From positions 186,001-250,000 of the forward strand of contig NZ_JAOBPP010000021.1 of assembly GCF_025574465.1 (NCBI RefSeq): a stretch of 64,000 nt of DNA. Reading direction: 5' to 3'. Positions 15,924-24,838 of this stretch are shown piece by piece (within the stretch, counting starts at the first letter, position 1; every line of letters starts with the position of its first letter). A model generated the notes under the pieces. The model had not been told where the DNA came from and did no database searches. It was given only the letters and a program-made list of their open reading frames with translations. The stretch is from Kordiimonas aestuarii. GTDB lineage: Bacteria; Pseudomonadota; Alphaproteobacteria; Sphingomonadales; Kordiimonadaceae. Made by a program: the position numbers and the translations under genes.

Positions 15924-17023
15924 GTCCGCCCCTCCTGCGAGCCATTCATAAAGCCGGAGATCAGGGCCATCACGGTGCGGTTCTGCTCGTCGGTTCCCAC
16001 AGATATGCGCAAGTGTTTGGGCAGGCTGGGCAGCGCGCGCACTAGATAGCCGTTCCGGGTCAGATATTCGTTACACTCAAGCGCGGTAAACGGACTCTCG
16101 TCAGGGAATTCCACCAGTACAAAATTTGTCTCGCTTGGTACAACATCCAGACCAAGGGCGGAAAGCTGCGCCGTCATCCAGTCTCGCCATTCGTTATTGT
16201 GGCGCACGGCGGCGTCAAGGTGCTTCTGGTCACCGACCGCCGCAAGGGCCGCTACCTGGCCCGAAAGGCAAACATTAAACGGCATGCGCCAGCGGTTGAG
16301 TGCATCAATAACCGCGTGTGGCGCATACAGCCACCCAACCCGCAGGGCCGCAAGCGCATACATTTTTGAGAACGTGCGGGTCATCACTACATTCTCGGAT
16401 GCTTCCACAAGCGCTTCCCCGGCTTCATAATCCGATGCGGTTACACACTCGGCATATGCCGCATCAAGGACCAACAGCACATGGTCAGGCAGGCCCGCAT
16501 GCAACCGCTCAACCTCGGACCACGGCAAATAGGCGCCGGTGGGGTTATTGGGGTTGTCGATGATGACAATCTTTGTGCGCTCGGTCACCGCCGCCAGGAT
16601 ACCGTCCACATCGGCCGCCCAGTTTTTGTTGGGCACTGCCACGCCCACGGCCCCCGCCGCCTGCGTCTGGATCGGGTAAACCATAAAGCCATACTGGCTG
16701 AAGATCACCTCATCCCCGGGCCCCGCATACGTGTGGATGAGAAGCGTCAGCCCTTCGTCGGAGCCTGCACCACAGATGATGTTCGCGGCCTTCAGGCCAT
16801 GCACGTCGGCGATGGCGTCCCTGAGCTCTGCTGACGCGGGGTCGGGGTAACGCATCACGCGGCCTGCCGCCGCCTTGACGGCATCCACTGCCTTGGGGCT
16901 GGGACCAAACGCGCTTTCGTTGGCGCTCAGTTTCACTGGCTCCTTGATACCGTGCACATGCGCGCGACCCGGAACATACGCGTTCAGGTCCATGATCCAG
17001 TCATGTGCTTTAGGCGCGGGCAT
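15920..17023 (-). CDS. hisC: Histidinol-phosphate aminotransferase
   Basis: A PLP fold-type I aminotransferase of 367 residues. In alphaproteobacteria this enzyme, encoded next to tyrA, often serves both histidine synthesis and aromatic transamination. Motifs are KLSANESAFGPSP near the N-terminus, the NPNNPTGAYL substrate/PLP segment, and the Schiff-base lysine in TRTFSKMYALAALRVGW. The C-terminal Arg is in HLRISVGT. It is first in the hisC-tyrA unit and divergent from metX. Confidence 0.93.
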   Translation of the reverse strand: MPAPKAHDWIMDLNAYVPGRAHVHGIKEPVKLSANESAFGPSPKAVDAVKAAAGRVMRYPDPASAELRDAIADVHGLKAANIICGAGSDEGLTLLIHTYAGPGDEVIFSQYGFMVYPIQTQAAGAVGVAVPNKNWAADVDGILAAVTERTKIVIIDNPNNPTGAYLPWSEVERLHAGLPDHVLLVLDAAYAECVTASDYEAGEALVEASENVVMTRTFSKMYALAALRVGWLYAPHAVIDALNRWRMPFNVCLSGQVAALAAVGDQKHLDAAVRHNNEWRDWMTAQLSALGLDVVPSETNFVLVEFPDESPFTALECNEYLTRNGYLVRALPSLPKHLRISVGTDEQNRTVMALISGFMNGSQEGRT

Positions 17024-17125
17024 CGTTGTCTTCCTCTGGTAAAAATCGCTCGTTTCAGCCCCTTCTCAAGCCGTTCCGGGGCGGTTTAGAGTTAATGGGA
17101 CACCGAGCCAAAGGCAAAGGAAAGT

Positions 17126-17153
17126 TTCCTAATGCCTCAAGTTAGATTAGGAA
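17126..17153. promoter_or_regulatory. Inverted repeat upstream of metX
   Basis: TTCCTAAT and ATTAGGAA form a perfect 8-bp inverted repeat with a 12-base spacer, directly before a TTGACA hexamer at 17156-17161 in the hisC/metX intergenic region. This is a candidate operator for metX; the regulator is unknown. Confidence 0.4.
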
Positions 17154-17220
17154 GATTGACAGACGCGCGCGCGGGGGCTTTTCTGTGCGCCCGATTTTGG
17201 CATGAATGCAGGAGCGACAG

Positions 17221-18366
17221 GTGAACAAGGGTGCAGGTAAAACCGCTGTACTTTTTGAAAGTGACGCGCTGACGCTTGACAGCGGCGCCGCACTGTCACC
17301 TGTGACCGTGGGCTATGAGACCTATGGCACCTTGAACGCAGACGCCAGTAACGCCGTGCTTATCTGCCATGCCCTCACTGGCGACCAATACGTCGCATCA
17401 AACCACCCCATCACCGGCAAGCCCGGCTGGTGGGAACGGCTGGTAGGGCCCGGCAAACTGATCGACACCGACCGGTATTATGTCATCTGCTCCAACGTGC
17501 TGGGCAGTTGCCTTGGCACCACCGGCCCATGGGCAGACAATCCAGCAACGGGCAAGCCGTGGGGGGTAGACTTCCCGGTCATCACGGTGCGCGACATGGT
17601 CCGGGTGCAGGCTGCGCTGATCAGCCACCTTGGCGTGGATAGCCTGATGATGATCATCGGTGGTTCTATGGGCGGCATGCAGGTGCTTGAGTGGCTAACC
17701 ACCTTCCCCGAGCGACTGCATTCCGCCGTGATGCTGGCAACTGCGGCGCGCCATACAGCACAAAACATTGCCTTTCACGAGGTGGGGCGCCAAGCCATTA
17801 TGGCAGACCCGAACTGGCAGGACGGCCGCTACTATGAACATGAGGCGAAACCCGCCAAGGGTCTTGCGGTCGCGCGCATGACCGCGCATATCACCTATTT
17901 GAGCGAGGATGCCCTGACCGCCAAGTTTGGCCGCAACCTGCAGGAACGCGAAGCCGTGACCTTTGGTTTTGATGCTGACTTTCAGGTGGAAAGCTACCTG
18001 CGCCACCAGGGTTCCACCTTCGTGGACCGTTTTGACGCCAATTCATATATCTATATCACCCGCGCGATGGACTATCTGGACATTGCCGCGCGCCATCAGG
18101 GGCGCTTGGCCGACGCCTTCAAGAGTGCGGCCCATGTGCGCTGTTGTGTGATCAGTTTCACAAGCGACTGGCTGTACCCGACGGTGGAAAACAAGCGCAT
18201 CGTGCATGCCCTGAATGCCGCTGGCGTGCCTGTCAGCTTTGCCGAGATCGAAAGCCCCTTTGGCCATGATGCTTTCCTCCTGGACGTACCGGAGATGGAC
18301 CATATGCTGAACGGTTTCGTTTGTGCCGCCGCCCGCACAAGAGGGCTGGAGGACAAAGATGCATAA
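17221..18366 (+). CDS. metX: Homoserine O-acyltransferase MetX
   Basis: An alpha/beta hydrolase-fold enzyme that acylates homoserine with acetyl- or succinyl-CoA for methionine synthesis. Marks are [10 protein letters not shown], the nucleophile elbow [12 protein letters not shown], the catalytic Asp near FTSDWLYP and the His in FGHDAFLL. I place the start at GTG 17221 because GGAG sits six bases upstream; an in-frame ATG at 17206 would add five residues with no site. The acyl donor cannot be told with confidence from the sequence. The downstream metW overlaps its end by eight bases. Confidence 0.93.
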   Translation: MNKGAGKTAVLFESDALTLDSGAALSPVTVGYETYGTLNADASNAVLICHALTGDQYVASNHPITGKPGWWERLVGPGKLIDTDRYYVICSNVLGSCLGTTGPWADNPATGKPWGVDFPVITVRDMVRVQAALISHLGVDSLMMIIGGSMGGMQVLEWLTTFPERLHSAVMLATAARHTAQNIAFHEVGRQAIMADPNWQDGRYYEHEAKPAKGLAVARMTAHITYLSEDALTAKFGRNLQEREAVTFGFDADFQVESYLRHQGSTFVDRFDANSYIYITRAMDYLDIAARHQGRLADAFKSAAHVRCCVISFTSDWLYPTVENKRIVHALNAAGVPVSFAEIESPFGHDAFLLDVPEMDHMLNGFVCAAARTRGLEDKDA

Positions 18367-18958
18367 TCTGCGCCCGGACCTGAAATTGATCGCGGATATG
18401 GTGGAACCCGGCAGCCGTGTGCTGGACGTTGGCTGTGACGACGGCGCGCTACTGGATTATCTGGTGCGCGAGAAAAAGGTGGATGGCCGGGGTATCGAGA
18501 TCAGCCAGCAGGGTGTGAACGACTGTGTGGCCAAAGGATTGTTTGTCATTCAGGGCGACGCGGACAATGACCTCGCGGAATATCCCGACGGCAGCTTTGA
18601 CTATGTGATCCTGTCGAAAACCCTGCAGGCGGTGCACCGACCGCAACTTGTGCTGTCGGAACTGCTGAGGATCGGCAAACACGCCGTAGTGACCATCCCC
18701 AACTTCGGCCAGTGGAAAGTACGCATGAGCCTTGCGCTGCGCGGCCGCATGCCGGTGACCAAGGCGCTCGACAAAACATGGTACAATACGGACAACATCC
18801 ACTTCTGCACCATCCTTGACCTCTTTGACCTGATTGAGGAACAGGGCTTCCGCGTGCGCGAGTTCGTCCCGCACACCGAGGCTGGCAAACGCCTGAACCT
18901 CAGCCCTCGACAGGCCAACTGGTCCGCCGATCAGGCGCTGTTTTTGTTGGAGCGATAA
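18359..18958 (+). CDS. metW: Methionine biosynthesis protein MetW
   Basis: A 199-residue protein with a class I SAM-methyltransferase-like fold: [16 protein letters not shown] (motif I) and [16 protein letters not shown]. In many bacteria MetW partners MetX and is needed for its full activity. The start ATG 18359 lies inside the last codons of metX and has GGAGG upstream, so translation is coupled. [19 protein letters not shown] and [11 protein letters not shown] are typical MetW segments. Confidence 0.94.
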   Translation: MHNLRPDLKLIADMVEPGSRVLDVGCDDGALLDYLVREKKVDGRGIEISQQGVNDCVAKGLFVIQGDADNDLAEYPDGSFDYVILSKTLQAVHRPQLVLSELLRIGKHAVVTIPNFGQWKVRMSLALRGRMPVTKALDKTWYNTDNIHFCTILDLFDLIEEQGFRVREFVPHTEAGKRLNLSPRQANWSADQALFLLER

Positions 18959-18959
18959 A

Positions 18960-19466
18960 CTAAAGGCTTGGCAGTTCTTTGGCAATGACGACGCCGTCAG
19001 CGTCGGCGATGACCCAGTTGCCGGGATGCACGGTCACACCGCCGATGGCGATTTCCACATCCACCTGGCCGCGACCGAGCTTTTCACTTTTCTGTGGGCA
19101 GGCGCCCAATGCCTTGATGCCAACATCCTCACGCGCAAGTTCATGCTGGTCCCGCACACGGCCATAGATCACGACACCTTCCCAACCGTTTTTGGCAGCG
19201 AGGGCAGCAAGATTACCCCCCAGAAGCGCCACACGGCTTGAGCCACCGCCGTCCACCACCAGCACACGGCCTTCGCCTCTGGTTTCGAGGAGCGCACGCA
19301 CCTTGGTGTTGTCATCCAGGGTCTTGAGGGTCACCGCAGGCCCCGCGAAATCAAGTCTACCGCCATAGTCGTGAAAATCGACCGGCAGGACGGAGACAGC
19401 GTCACCCACTGCGTCACACACGTCAGCGGTGGCGAGTTTTGGTGTGATGATCTTGCCAAAGGGCAT
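18960..19466 (-). CDS. RraA-like protein (RNase E regulator / HMG aldolase family)
   Basis: A 168-residue protein with the RraA fold. Visible motifs are TADVCDAVGD at the N-terminus, VDGGGSSRVALLGGNLAALAA and the family signature GVVIYGRVRDQHEL (G-x-x-R-D), then ACPQKSEKLGRGQ and GNWVIADADGVVI. Members either inhibit RNase E (RraA proper) or are 4-hydroxy-4-methyl-2-oxoglutarate aldolases; the sequence alone does not decide. It converges with metW with one base between the stops. Confidence 0.9.
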   Translation of the reverse strand: MPFGKIITPKLATADVCDAVGDAVSVLPVDFHDYGGRLDFAGPAVTLKTLDDNTKVRALLETRGEGRVLVVDGGGSSRVALLGGNLAALAAKNGWEGVVIYGRVRDQHELAREDVGIKALGACPQKSEKLGRGQVDVEIAIGGVTVHPGNWVIADADGVVIAKELPSL

Positions 19467-19515
19467 GATATTCGTCCGTCCTGCTGTCAGTCTCTTTTAC
19501 CTGTTCCCAGGAGTA

Positions 19516-19728
19516 CTAATCCTGCTTGTGGATAATTGGCACAAGCATGTCACCCCACGCGCCCTCTTCGTTATGATAACGTGACGCGCGCATCAGTTCG
19601 ACGGTGACCCCCTTACCCACGGCAGAGATTACGGCATCGTTCAGGCGGTGCAGGGCATTTGCCACCTGCCGGATCGCCATTTCCTTGTCGTCGCTCATCG
19701 TCGATTCTTTCGGGGTCTCGTTCGTCAT
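19516..19728 (-). CDS. Small hypothetical protein
   Basis: Seventy residues, no recognised family. It starts at ATG 19728 with GGAGAG just upstream; ATG 19692 is an alternative. The protein is hydrophilic and probably helical (DKEMAIRQVANALHRLNDAV) with no TM segment or cysteines. It lies downstream of nothing on its strand and upstream of the RraA-like gene by 50 bases. The region upstream of its start (19740-19800) is AT-rich and may hold its promoter. Confidence 0.6.
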   Translation of the reverse strand: MTNETPKESTMSDDKEMAIRQVANALHRLNDAVISAVGKGVTVELMRASRYHNEEGAWGDMLVPIIHKQD

Positions 19729-19947
19729 GGGGCTCTCCGCTTTTGACACGATTTTGAATAATTTTATGACCCAGACAATATTAAACACGCAATAATAATA
19801 CAAGGCGTTTCTGATTGTCCGGCCCGTAAGGCAAGCTAGTTTGCCGCGCTAAAATGACAATGCCGTGGCATGCCATCTGGCACAATCGTGAATGGCGTGA
19901 CATCCGCCTGCCCGTTAGCATCCTATCATAACAAAAGGAGGACAAAC

Positions 19948-20607
19948 ATGACTGATCGTCGGGTTAAGCATCGGGCTGGCATGGTGCTTTATGGCGCGAA
20001 GGGTGGCGGCTCCGCTATCATCGAAGCACAGCTTGACATAATCGGCAAACCCTATGAGCGCCACTACCTTGACTGGGGCACCCTGCACAATCCGGAAGGC
20101 ATCTTGGCACAGGTGAACCCCATGTGCGAGATCCCCACGCTTTTGTTACCAAACGGCACAGTAATGACGGAAACCGCCGCCATCACCTTGTGGCTGGGGG
20201 CCAAATACCCGGAAAATAGCCTCGTGCCAACGCAGCAGGACTCGCAAGAGTACGGTCTATTCCTGCGGTGGCTCATTTGGCTGGTGGCTGGCGTTTACCC
20301 CACGTTCACCTTTGGCGACCACCCCGGGCGCTGGCTCGCAAACGCTGATAGCGCTCGTGAACTCAGGACCGCAACCGACCGGCGGCGCGAGACGCTGTGG
20401 CAACAGCTCGAAACCGCAATCACTCCGGCTCCATGGCTGTTGGGCGAAAGAATGACCGCACTGGACCTATTCCTCGCCATCATGACGCGCTGGCGGCCCC
20501 GGCGAGACTGGTTCAAAGAAAACTGCCCAAAGCTTCATAGCGTAGCCACCCGTGTGGACGGCCTGCCCTCGCTCAAAGATACGTGGGAAAGAAACCTATT
20601 ATCCTAG
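19948..20607 (+). CDS. Glutathione S-transferase family protein
   Basis: A second GST, 219 residues. The thioredoxin-like domain holds LYGAKGGGSAIIEAQLD and VNPMCEIPTLLLPNGTVMTETAAI, with cis-Pro (IPTLL) and T-E-T-A in place of the usual E-S glutathione-binding pair. The helical domain ends with APWLLGERMTALDLFLA, the GST N-capping box (S/T-x-x-D). A very strong ribosome-binding site (AAAGGAGGA) precedes ATG 19948. It is not closely similar to the GST at 3608. Its stop shares bases with that of the convergent methyltransferase. Confidence 0.87.
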   Translation: MTDRRVKHRAGMVLYGAKGGGSAIIEAQLDIIGKPYERHYLDWGTLHNPEGILAQVNPMCEIPTLLLPNGTVMTETAAITLWLGAKYPENSLVPTQQDSQEYGLFLRWLIWLVAGVYPTFTFGDHPGRWLANADSARELRTATDRRRETLWQQLETAITPAPWLLGERMTALDLFLAIMTRWRPRRDWFKENCPKLHSVATRVDGLPSLKDTWERNLLS

Positions 20608-21344
20608 GCGCCGGCACCCGCTCCCGGGCCGGTCAGCACAGGCATCGCACGCACTCTCTTGGGGGTTTTCGGCAATGCACCATAAACCTGTTTACGCGCG
20701 CTGACAATCAGCACCCCACCCAGATTACGCCCAAGCGCATGCACCACCCGTTCGCCATATCGCACCAGTCGCGGCCCGCCTGGCCAACCGAACGGTGGCA
20801 GCATCAGCGCCGTGTCCCACCCCTCCGGCGGCAAGAGCTGTTCACTCATCAGGTCATATAGCTGGCTGCGGGAATAAGGCCTGCCGTGACCAAAGGGCGT
20901 GGTATCAAGCGCTGACCAACTGCGCCGCCTGTTCGGGACAATAAGGACAACCTGCCCGCCTGGCGCAAGCACCCGCCACAGCTCTCGCAACAGATGCTTC
21001 GGTCTGTTGGCGTGTTCCAGCGAATGCGCCAACACCGCACGGTCAACACATGAATCCGGCAACGGCAGATGATATTCCTCCACGAGAGTTGTACGTGTGC
21101 CGTGTGTGTCAGGCCAATGGCAAACACCCTGCTGCGCCGGCATGAACGCGAGGTAGCGACAGTTTTCATCCGCTTCAACCGTGGCAAGGTGATCAAGGTA
21201 TGGCAGCGCGAAACCAAGCCCGAGGGTCAGAGAGGCGGTGCGCGGTGACAGAAGGTTCTGGACCCGGCTTGCAATGATGGGGGCGACCGTCTGGCCAAGG
21301 CGGCTACCATAAAAGCGAAACAATGTCAGAACCTCAGGCCGCAT
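20604..21344 (-). CDS. Class I SAM-dependent methyltransferase
   Basis: About 246 residues. The pattern is of the Methyltransf_11 type: LTLGLGFALPYL stands for motif I but lacks the usual acidic-x-G-x-G, while PLPDSCVDRAVLAHSLEHANRPKHLLRELWRVLAPGGQVVLIVPNRRR carries the motif II/III region clearly. The degenerate SAM loop makes activity less certain. The start ATG 21344 lies inside the last codons of the upstream PHA synthase-like gene, so the two are coupled. The substrate is unknown. Confidence 0.8.
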   Translation of the reverse strand: MRPEVLTLFRFYGSRLGQTVAPIIASRVQNLLSPRTASLTLGLGFALPYLDHLATVEADENCRYLAFMPAQQGVCHWPDTHGTRTTLVEEYHLPLPDSCVDRAVLAHSLEHANRPKHLLRELWRVLAPGGQVVLIVPNRRRSWSALDTTPFGHGRPYSRSQLYDLMSEQLLPPEGWDTALMLPPFGWPGGPRLVRYGERVVHALGRNLGGVLIVSARKQVYGALPKTPKRVRAMPVLTGPGAGAGA

Positions 21345-22578
21345 GCCTTGCCTCCTGTGCCCGCAGCCAGCCAACAAGCGGCGCCCATAAGCCGCGCGCA
21401 GCTTTTGAACCCACCATCATACCTACGTGGCCCGCACCGGGGTCATGTGTCGTGGCGCTCCTCAGCTTGCTTACCATGGCATAAGCACTTTCCTGCGGCA
21501 CAAGGCGATCAGCACGGGGGGCCGCCACCCATACCGGGCAGGTAATATCCTCAAGCCGCACAGCGTCGCCCCCCACTTGCCACACACCCCGCCCCGGCTC
21601 GTTTTCCATATACCAGCCCCGGATGACATCTTTTGCCACCTGCCGCGCCAGCGGCGCGCCGGTATTGGCCCATGTCTCAAGCGCGATAAAAAACTCCGCC
21701 GCCTCCGACGCAGGATCAAGCGATAAAAAGCGCCGAAACTTACGGTCGGTCAAAGTGGGGTCGACACTGGTAAAAAAGACCTGCAGCATATCAACCGGCA
21801 CCGGCATGCCCTCTGGCAGGCGGTCCAGCATGTCAGCCATCACATGAGCGTAGCGCCGACCCGCGTGCGGGACCTCGCTTGCGAAATCCCACGGTGCGGC
21901 AACAAGCGCGAGCGCGGAGACCAAGTGCGGTGCGCGCGCCGCAAGCGCCGTACACAGCGTGCCACCCATACAGTAACCAAGCACAGGCGCAGGGCCGGCA
22001 CCGACCGCCACGATATATTCGAGGAAAGGCAGTGCGCGTTTCATAACATAGTCGCTGACGTCAAAGCCCAGTTCTTCGTCACCCGGCTCAAACCATTTCA
22101 ACAGGAACGGCCGATACCCCTGGCTTTTCAGGTATGCGGCGATGCTGCGACCTGGCTTTAGGTCCAACACGTAATGCGGGTTAACAAGGCTTGGCACCAA
22201 CAGGACCGGCTGCCCGTCACCGCCAAAATCATACAGCTCACATTGGCCCACCCGGTGGCACAATTCCGGCTCAGAGCCAACGCGGGCATAAGGATGGCTG
22301 ATATAGCGGCTGATACCCGCCAACACGTCATCACCACGGGCCGCTGCTTTCTTTTTTACCGCACGTTGAAACTTTTCCCGCGTCTCGTCATCAGGTAAAC
22401 AGTCGCGCAAGAGGGCGATATCGGCTTCAAGTGACGGATGCCAACCACCCGCGTTCTCCATCAGGCGCTGTGCACCGGCGGGCGCCTGTTGCCAGATGCT
22501 GAGCGCATTCGACAGGTGCAAGGACATCGGCCTCGGCCCCTTGATGTGCCTGACATCCATCCGGTCTTTCCCGCCCAT
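21334..22578 (-). CDS. PHA synthase-like alpha/beta hydrolase (PhaC family)
   Basis: About 414 residues. It has the PhaC architecture: VLLVPSLVNPHYVLDL (oxyanion region), the lipase-like elbow GYCMGGTLC with Cys as nucleophile in place of Ser, VWVAAPRADRLVP carrying the catalytic Asp, and DPGAGHVGMMVG with the His. ILKWFEPGDEELGFDVSDYV is also typical. Polyhydroxyalkanoate synthases polymerise hydroxyacyl-CoA; this version is short and lacks the class I N-terminal domain, so a polymerase or a PHA-linked hydrolase/acyltransferase is possible. The start at ATG 22578 is two bases after the stop of the small upstream gene. phaR is divergent nearby. Confidence 0.82.
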   Translation of the reverse strand: MGGKDRMDVRHIKGPRPMSLHLSNALSIWQQAPAGAQRLMENAGGWHPSLEADIALLRDCLPDDETREKFQRAVKKKAAARGDDVLAGISRYISHPYARVGSEPELCHRVGQCELYDFGGDGQPVLLVPSLVNPHYVLDLKPGRSIAAYLKSQGYRPFLLKWFEPGDEELGFDVSDYVMKRALPFLEYIVAVGAGPAPVLGYCMGGTLCTALAARAPHLVSALALVAAPWDFASEVPHAGRRYAHVMADMLDRLPEGMPVPVDMLQVFFTSVDPTLTDRKFRRFLSLDPASEAAEFFIALETWANTGAPLARQVAKDVIRGWYMENEPGRGVWQVGGDAVRLEDITCPVWVAAPRADRLVPQESAYAMVSKLRSATTHDPGAGHVGMMVGSKAARGLWAPLVGWLRAQEARHAA

Positions 22579-22580
22579 AC

Positions 22581-22760
22581 TCACTTGGCGTCCCCTTCCG
22601 GTGACGTCCACGAACTGCCGGCCGTCGCGCCTGCCGCGTCCAAAAGCATCGCCAGTTCCGTTGGGGTCAGCAGCTCTTTCTCCATAGCCCAAAGGCGGAT
22701 ATTTTCCTGCCACAGGCTCAGGAACACGTCGGCGGCTTTATCGATGTCTTCATCAAGCAT
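22581..22760 (-). CDS. Small protein upstream of the PHA synthase-like gene
   Basis: Fifty-nine residues from ATG 22760, with AGGGA seven bases upstream. It is helical and acidic at the start (LDEDIDKAADVFLSLWQENI), followed by LWAMEKELLTPTELAMLLDAA and a Ser/Thr-rich end. No family recognised. It ends two bases before the start of the PHA synthase-like gene, so the products are probably made together; a small PHA-synthase partner (as PhaE or PhaR subunits are in class III and IV enzymes) is a guess from context. Confidence 0.65.
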   Translation of the reverse strand: MLDEDIDKAADVFLSLWQENIRLWAMEKELLTPTELAMLLDAAGATAGSSWTSPEGDAK

Positions 22761-22807
22761 GACAAAATCCCTACAGGATGGCGCGCCAGCGACAAAAGCA
22801 TTTTCTG

Positions 22808-22821
22808 TGTGCAAATGCACA
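22808..22821. promoter_or_regulatory. Inverted repeat TGTGCA-AA-TGCACA in the phaR/PHA intergenic region
   Basis: Six-base perfect arms with a two-base spacer, containing TGC on both sides. PhaR-family repressors are known to bind TGC-rich palindromes, so this may be a PhaR operator for the reverse-strand PHA operon. A looser repeat ATTCG-N5-CGAAT lies at 22856-22870. Confidence 0.4.
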
Positions 22822-22922
22822 ATTTTCCTTGCGGCAGCGCATCAAATACCATTTAATTCGCTGTTCGAATAAGGATTTATACGTTTCTTGCGCTGCAACG
22901 GGCAAGCAGGCAAGAAATGAAG

Positions 22923-22943
22923 CCGCACCACACTGTGGTGCGG
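22923..22943. promoter_or_regulatory. 21-bp perfect palindrome upstream of phaR
   Basis: CCGCACCACA and TGTGGTGCGG are exact ten-base inverted arms around one C, ending 26 bases before the phaR start. There is no T-run, so it is not a terminator. An autoregulatory PhaR site or a 5'-UTR hairpin is the likely reading. Confidence 0.5.
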
Positions 22944-22969
22944 TGCCGGGCACAAAGGGTGGAAGTACA

Positions 22970-23560
22970 ATGGCGCGTAAAAAGCGTGAGCCGGGCGAAC
23001 CAATCGTCATAAAAAAATACGCAAACCGTCGGCTCTATAACACCGAGACATCCAGCTATGTAACGCTCGACCATTTGGCAGACATGATCAAATGCGGCGA
23101 GGAGTTTATCGTACATGATGCCAAATCGGGTGCCGACCTGACCCGTACCGTGCTGACGCAGATTATTTTTGAAAAAGAGACCAACGAAAAGAACATGCTG
23201 CCGCTCTCGTTTCTCAGGCAGCTTATCAGCCTCTATGGCGACGGCCTGCAAGCCATGGTGCCGACGTATTTGCAAAGTGCGATGGAAGTGTTGACCCGCA
23301 ACCAGGACCAAATCCGCCAAGCCTGTGGCGATGCGGGCAACGCCAGCAATTTCATGCCGATTTTTGAGGAAATCGCGCGGCAGAATATGGCACTTTTTGA
23401 AGAAAGCATGCGGGTATTTACCAGCCGCACAACGGGTAAAACCGCCCCCACCGCCGCGAAGCCGTCCACCGCTCGCACAGCCGAGAAGGATGAAAAAATT
23501 GCAGCGCTTCAGGCGCAACTGGCCGCCCTCAAGGAAAAAGTTGACGCACTGTCGAACTAG
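22970..23560 (+). CDS. phaR: Polyhydroxyalkanoate synthesis repressor PhaR
   Basis: A 196-residue DNA-binding repressor that also binds PHA polymer and controls phasin and PHA genes. The N-terminal PhaR domain reads IVIKKYANRRLYNTETSSYV with the following LDHLADMIKCGEEFIVHDAKSG, diagnostic for the family; the second conserved block (PHB accumulation regulatory domain) starts near NMLPLSFLRQLISLYGDG. A coiled-coil C-terminus ends in EKIAALQAQLAALKEKVDAL. The start is ATG 22970; the frame extends upstream but over the palindromes. Divergent from the PHA operon. Confidence 0.95.
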   Translation: MARKKREPGEPIVIKKYANRRLYNTETSSYVTLDHLADMIKCGEEFIVHDAKSGADLTRTVLTQIIFEKETNEKNMLPLSFLRQLISLYGDGLQAMVPTYLQSAMEVLTRNQDQIRQACGDAGNASNFMPIFEEIARQNMALFEESMRVFTSRTTGKTAPTAAKPSTARTAEKDEKIAALQAQLAALKEKVDALSN

Positions 23561-23656
23561 GGATGGCCGCTCTCGCACTGCTCCCGACCTTGTGATTCCA
23601 CTCGCGCTTAAAAACGCTATGCTGTCCCTGCCCTCAACCCTGCAGGATGTTTTTGC

Positions 23657-24838
23657 ATGCCCGTGATTATCTTTGCCGTGTTTATCGACCTTCTGGGCTT
23701 TGGCATCATCATTCCGATCCTGCCGTTCCTGACCCTTCAGTACGGCGGCGATGCGCTGGTTGGCGCAGCACTCATGTCCATCTATTCACTGACAACTTTT
23801 CTGGCAGGGCCTCTGTGGGGACGGCTTTCCGACCGGATAGGCCGGCGACCGGCGCTCGCGGCAACATTTTTTGGCTCGACCATCGCCTATATCATGCTTG
23901 CCTTCTCAGACAGCCTTGCGATGCTGTTTGTAGCCCGTGCCATGTCTGGCATGATGGCGGGCAATGTGGGTATTGCCATGGCCGCGATGTCTGACCTGAC
24001 GGACGAAAGCAATCGTGGCCGGGCCATGGGCCTGATTGGTGCAGCTTTTGGTCTTGGCTTTGCTTTTGGGCCTTTTATCGGCGGCTTGCTGGGCAGTGTC
24101 GGCGGTGAGCCCAATGTCTTTATCCCCGGTCTTGCGGCCGCAGGTTTCTCCTTCACAGCGATGTTTCTGACAGCGCGCTTCATGCCGGAAACCAGCAAGA
24201 AGAAACAAGCCTCATTCAATGAAGAGGGCCCGGCAGCCGCGCCACTGCCGCATTGGACGACAGTTTTGCGCGCGCCCGGGGCGCTGGCGCTGTATGCCAT
24301 GTTTTTCATTGCCGCCGTCGGACAAAGCATCTGTTTCGCCATCACGCCCTTTTGGGCAAACACCACGCTTGGCTGGAGCCAATCCCAGGTCGGCTTTCTG
24401 CTTGCGGGAGTCGGTCTTTGCGTGGCGGCAATTCAGTCAATGGCCGTTGGCCCGCTGTTTCGAATATTTGGCGAGGTCAAGTCTCTCCTGCTGGGCGCCG
24501 CAACGCAGTTGGCGGGCCTTGCCCTGCTGTTTGCCGGACCTGTCCATATGGCCACAGCGATCATCGCTTTCCCAATGGTCATGAGTGGCCTGACCATTTC
24601 GTTCCCGGCACTCAACAGCCTTGTGTCACAACGGTCAGACCGCCGAATTCAGGGTACGGCTCTTGGTCTTTCGTCTGGCGTTTCCGCCCTTGGCCGCGTT
24701 TTCGGACCGATAAGTGGCGGCTTCATCTTTGAAGGGTTTTCAGCCTATACACCCTATCTGGCTGTCGCGATGACCGGCGCAATCATCTTTGGGTGGGCGA
24801 TGCATGAAACCCGGCGCGTTGCCCGCCTGACTATTTAA
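23657..24838 (+). CDS. MFS transporter, TCR/Tet-like (DHA1 family)
   Basis: A 393-residue inner-membrane antiporter with 12 predicted TM helices. Motif A between TM2 and TM3 is GRLSDRIGRRPALA, TM1 carries FIDLLGFGIIIPILP typical of tetracycline-type drug:H+ antiporters, and TM5 has the motif C-like GAAFGLGFAFGPFIGG. Export of a drug or metabolite is likely; the substrate cannot be read. Its stop overlaps the end of the convergent lipoprotein gene by eight bases. Confidence 0.9.
   Translation: MPVIIFAVFIDLLGFGIIIPILPFLTLQYGGDALVGAALMSIYSLTTFLAGPLWGRLSDRIGRRPALAATFFGSTIAYIMLAFSDSLAMLFVARAMSGMMAGNVGIAMAAMSDLTDESNRGRAMGLIGAAFGLGFAFGPFIGGLLGSVGGEPNVFIPGLAAAGFSFTAMFLTARFMPETSKKKQASFNEEGPAAAPLPHWTTVLRAPGALALYAMFFIAAVGQSICFAITPFWANTTLGWSQSQVGFLLAGVGLCVAAIQSMAVGPLFRIFGEVKSLLLGAATQLAGLALLFAGPVHMATAIIAFPMVMSGLTISFPALNSLVSQRSDRRIQGTALGLSSGVSALGRVFGPISGGFIFEGFSAYTPYLAVAMTGAIIFGWAMHETRRVARLTI

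Noticed and set aside
17024..17220. SAM-II riboswitch upstream of metX
   Set aside because: The expected conserved GCUAAA and pseudoknot blocks are not found; only an inverted repeat and a -35-like hexamer are visible.
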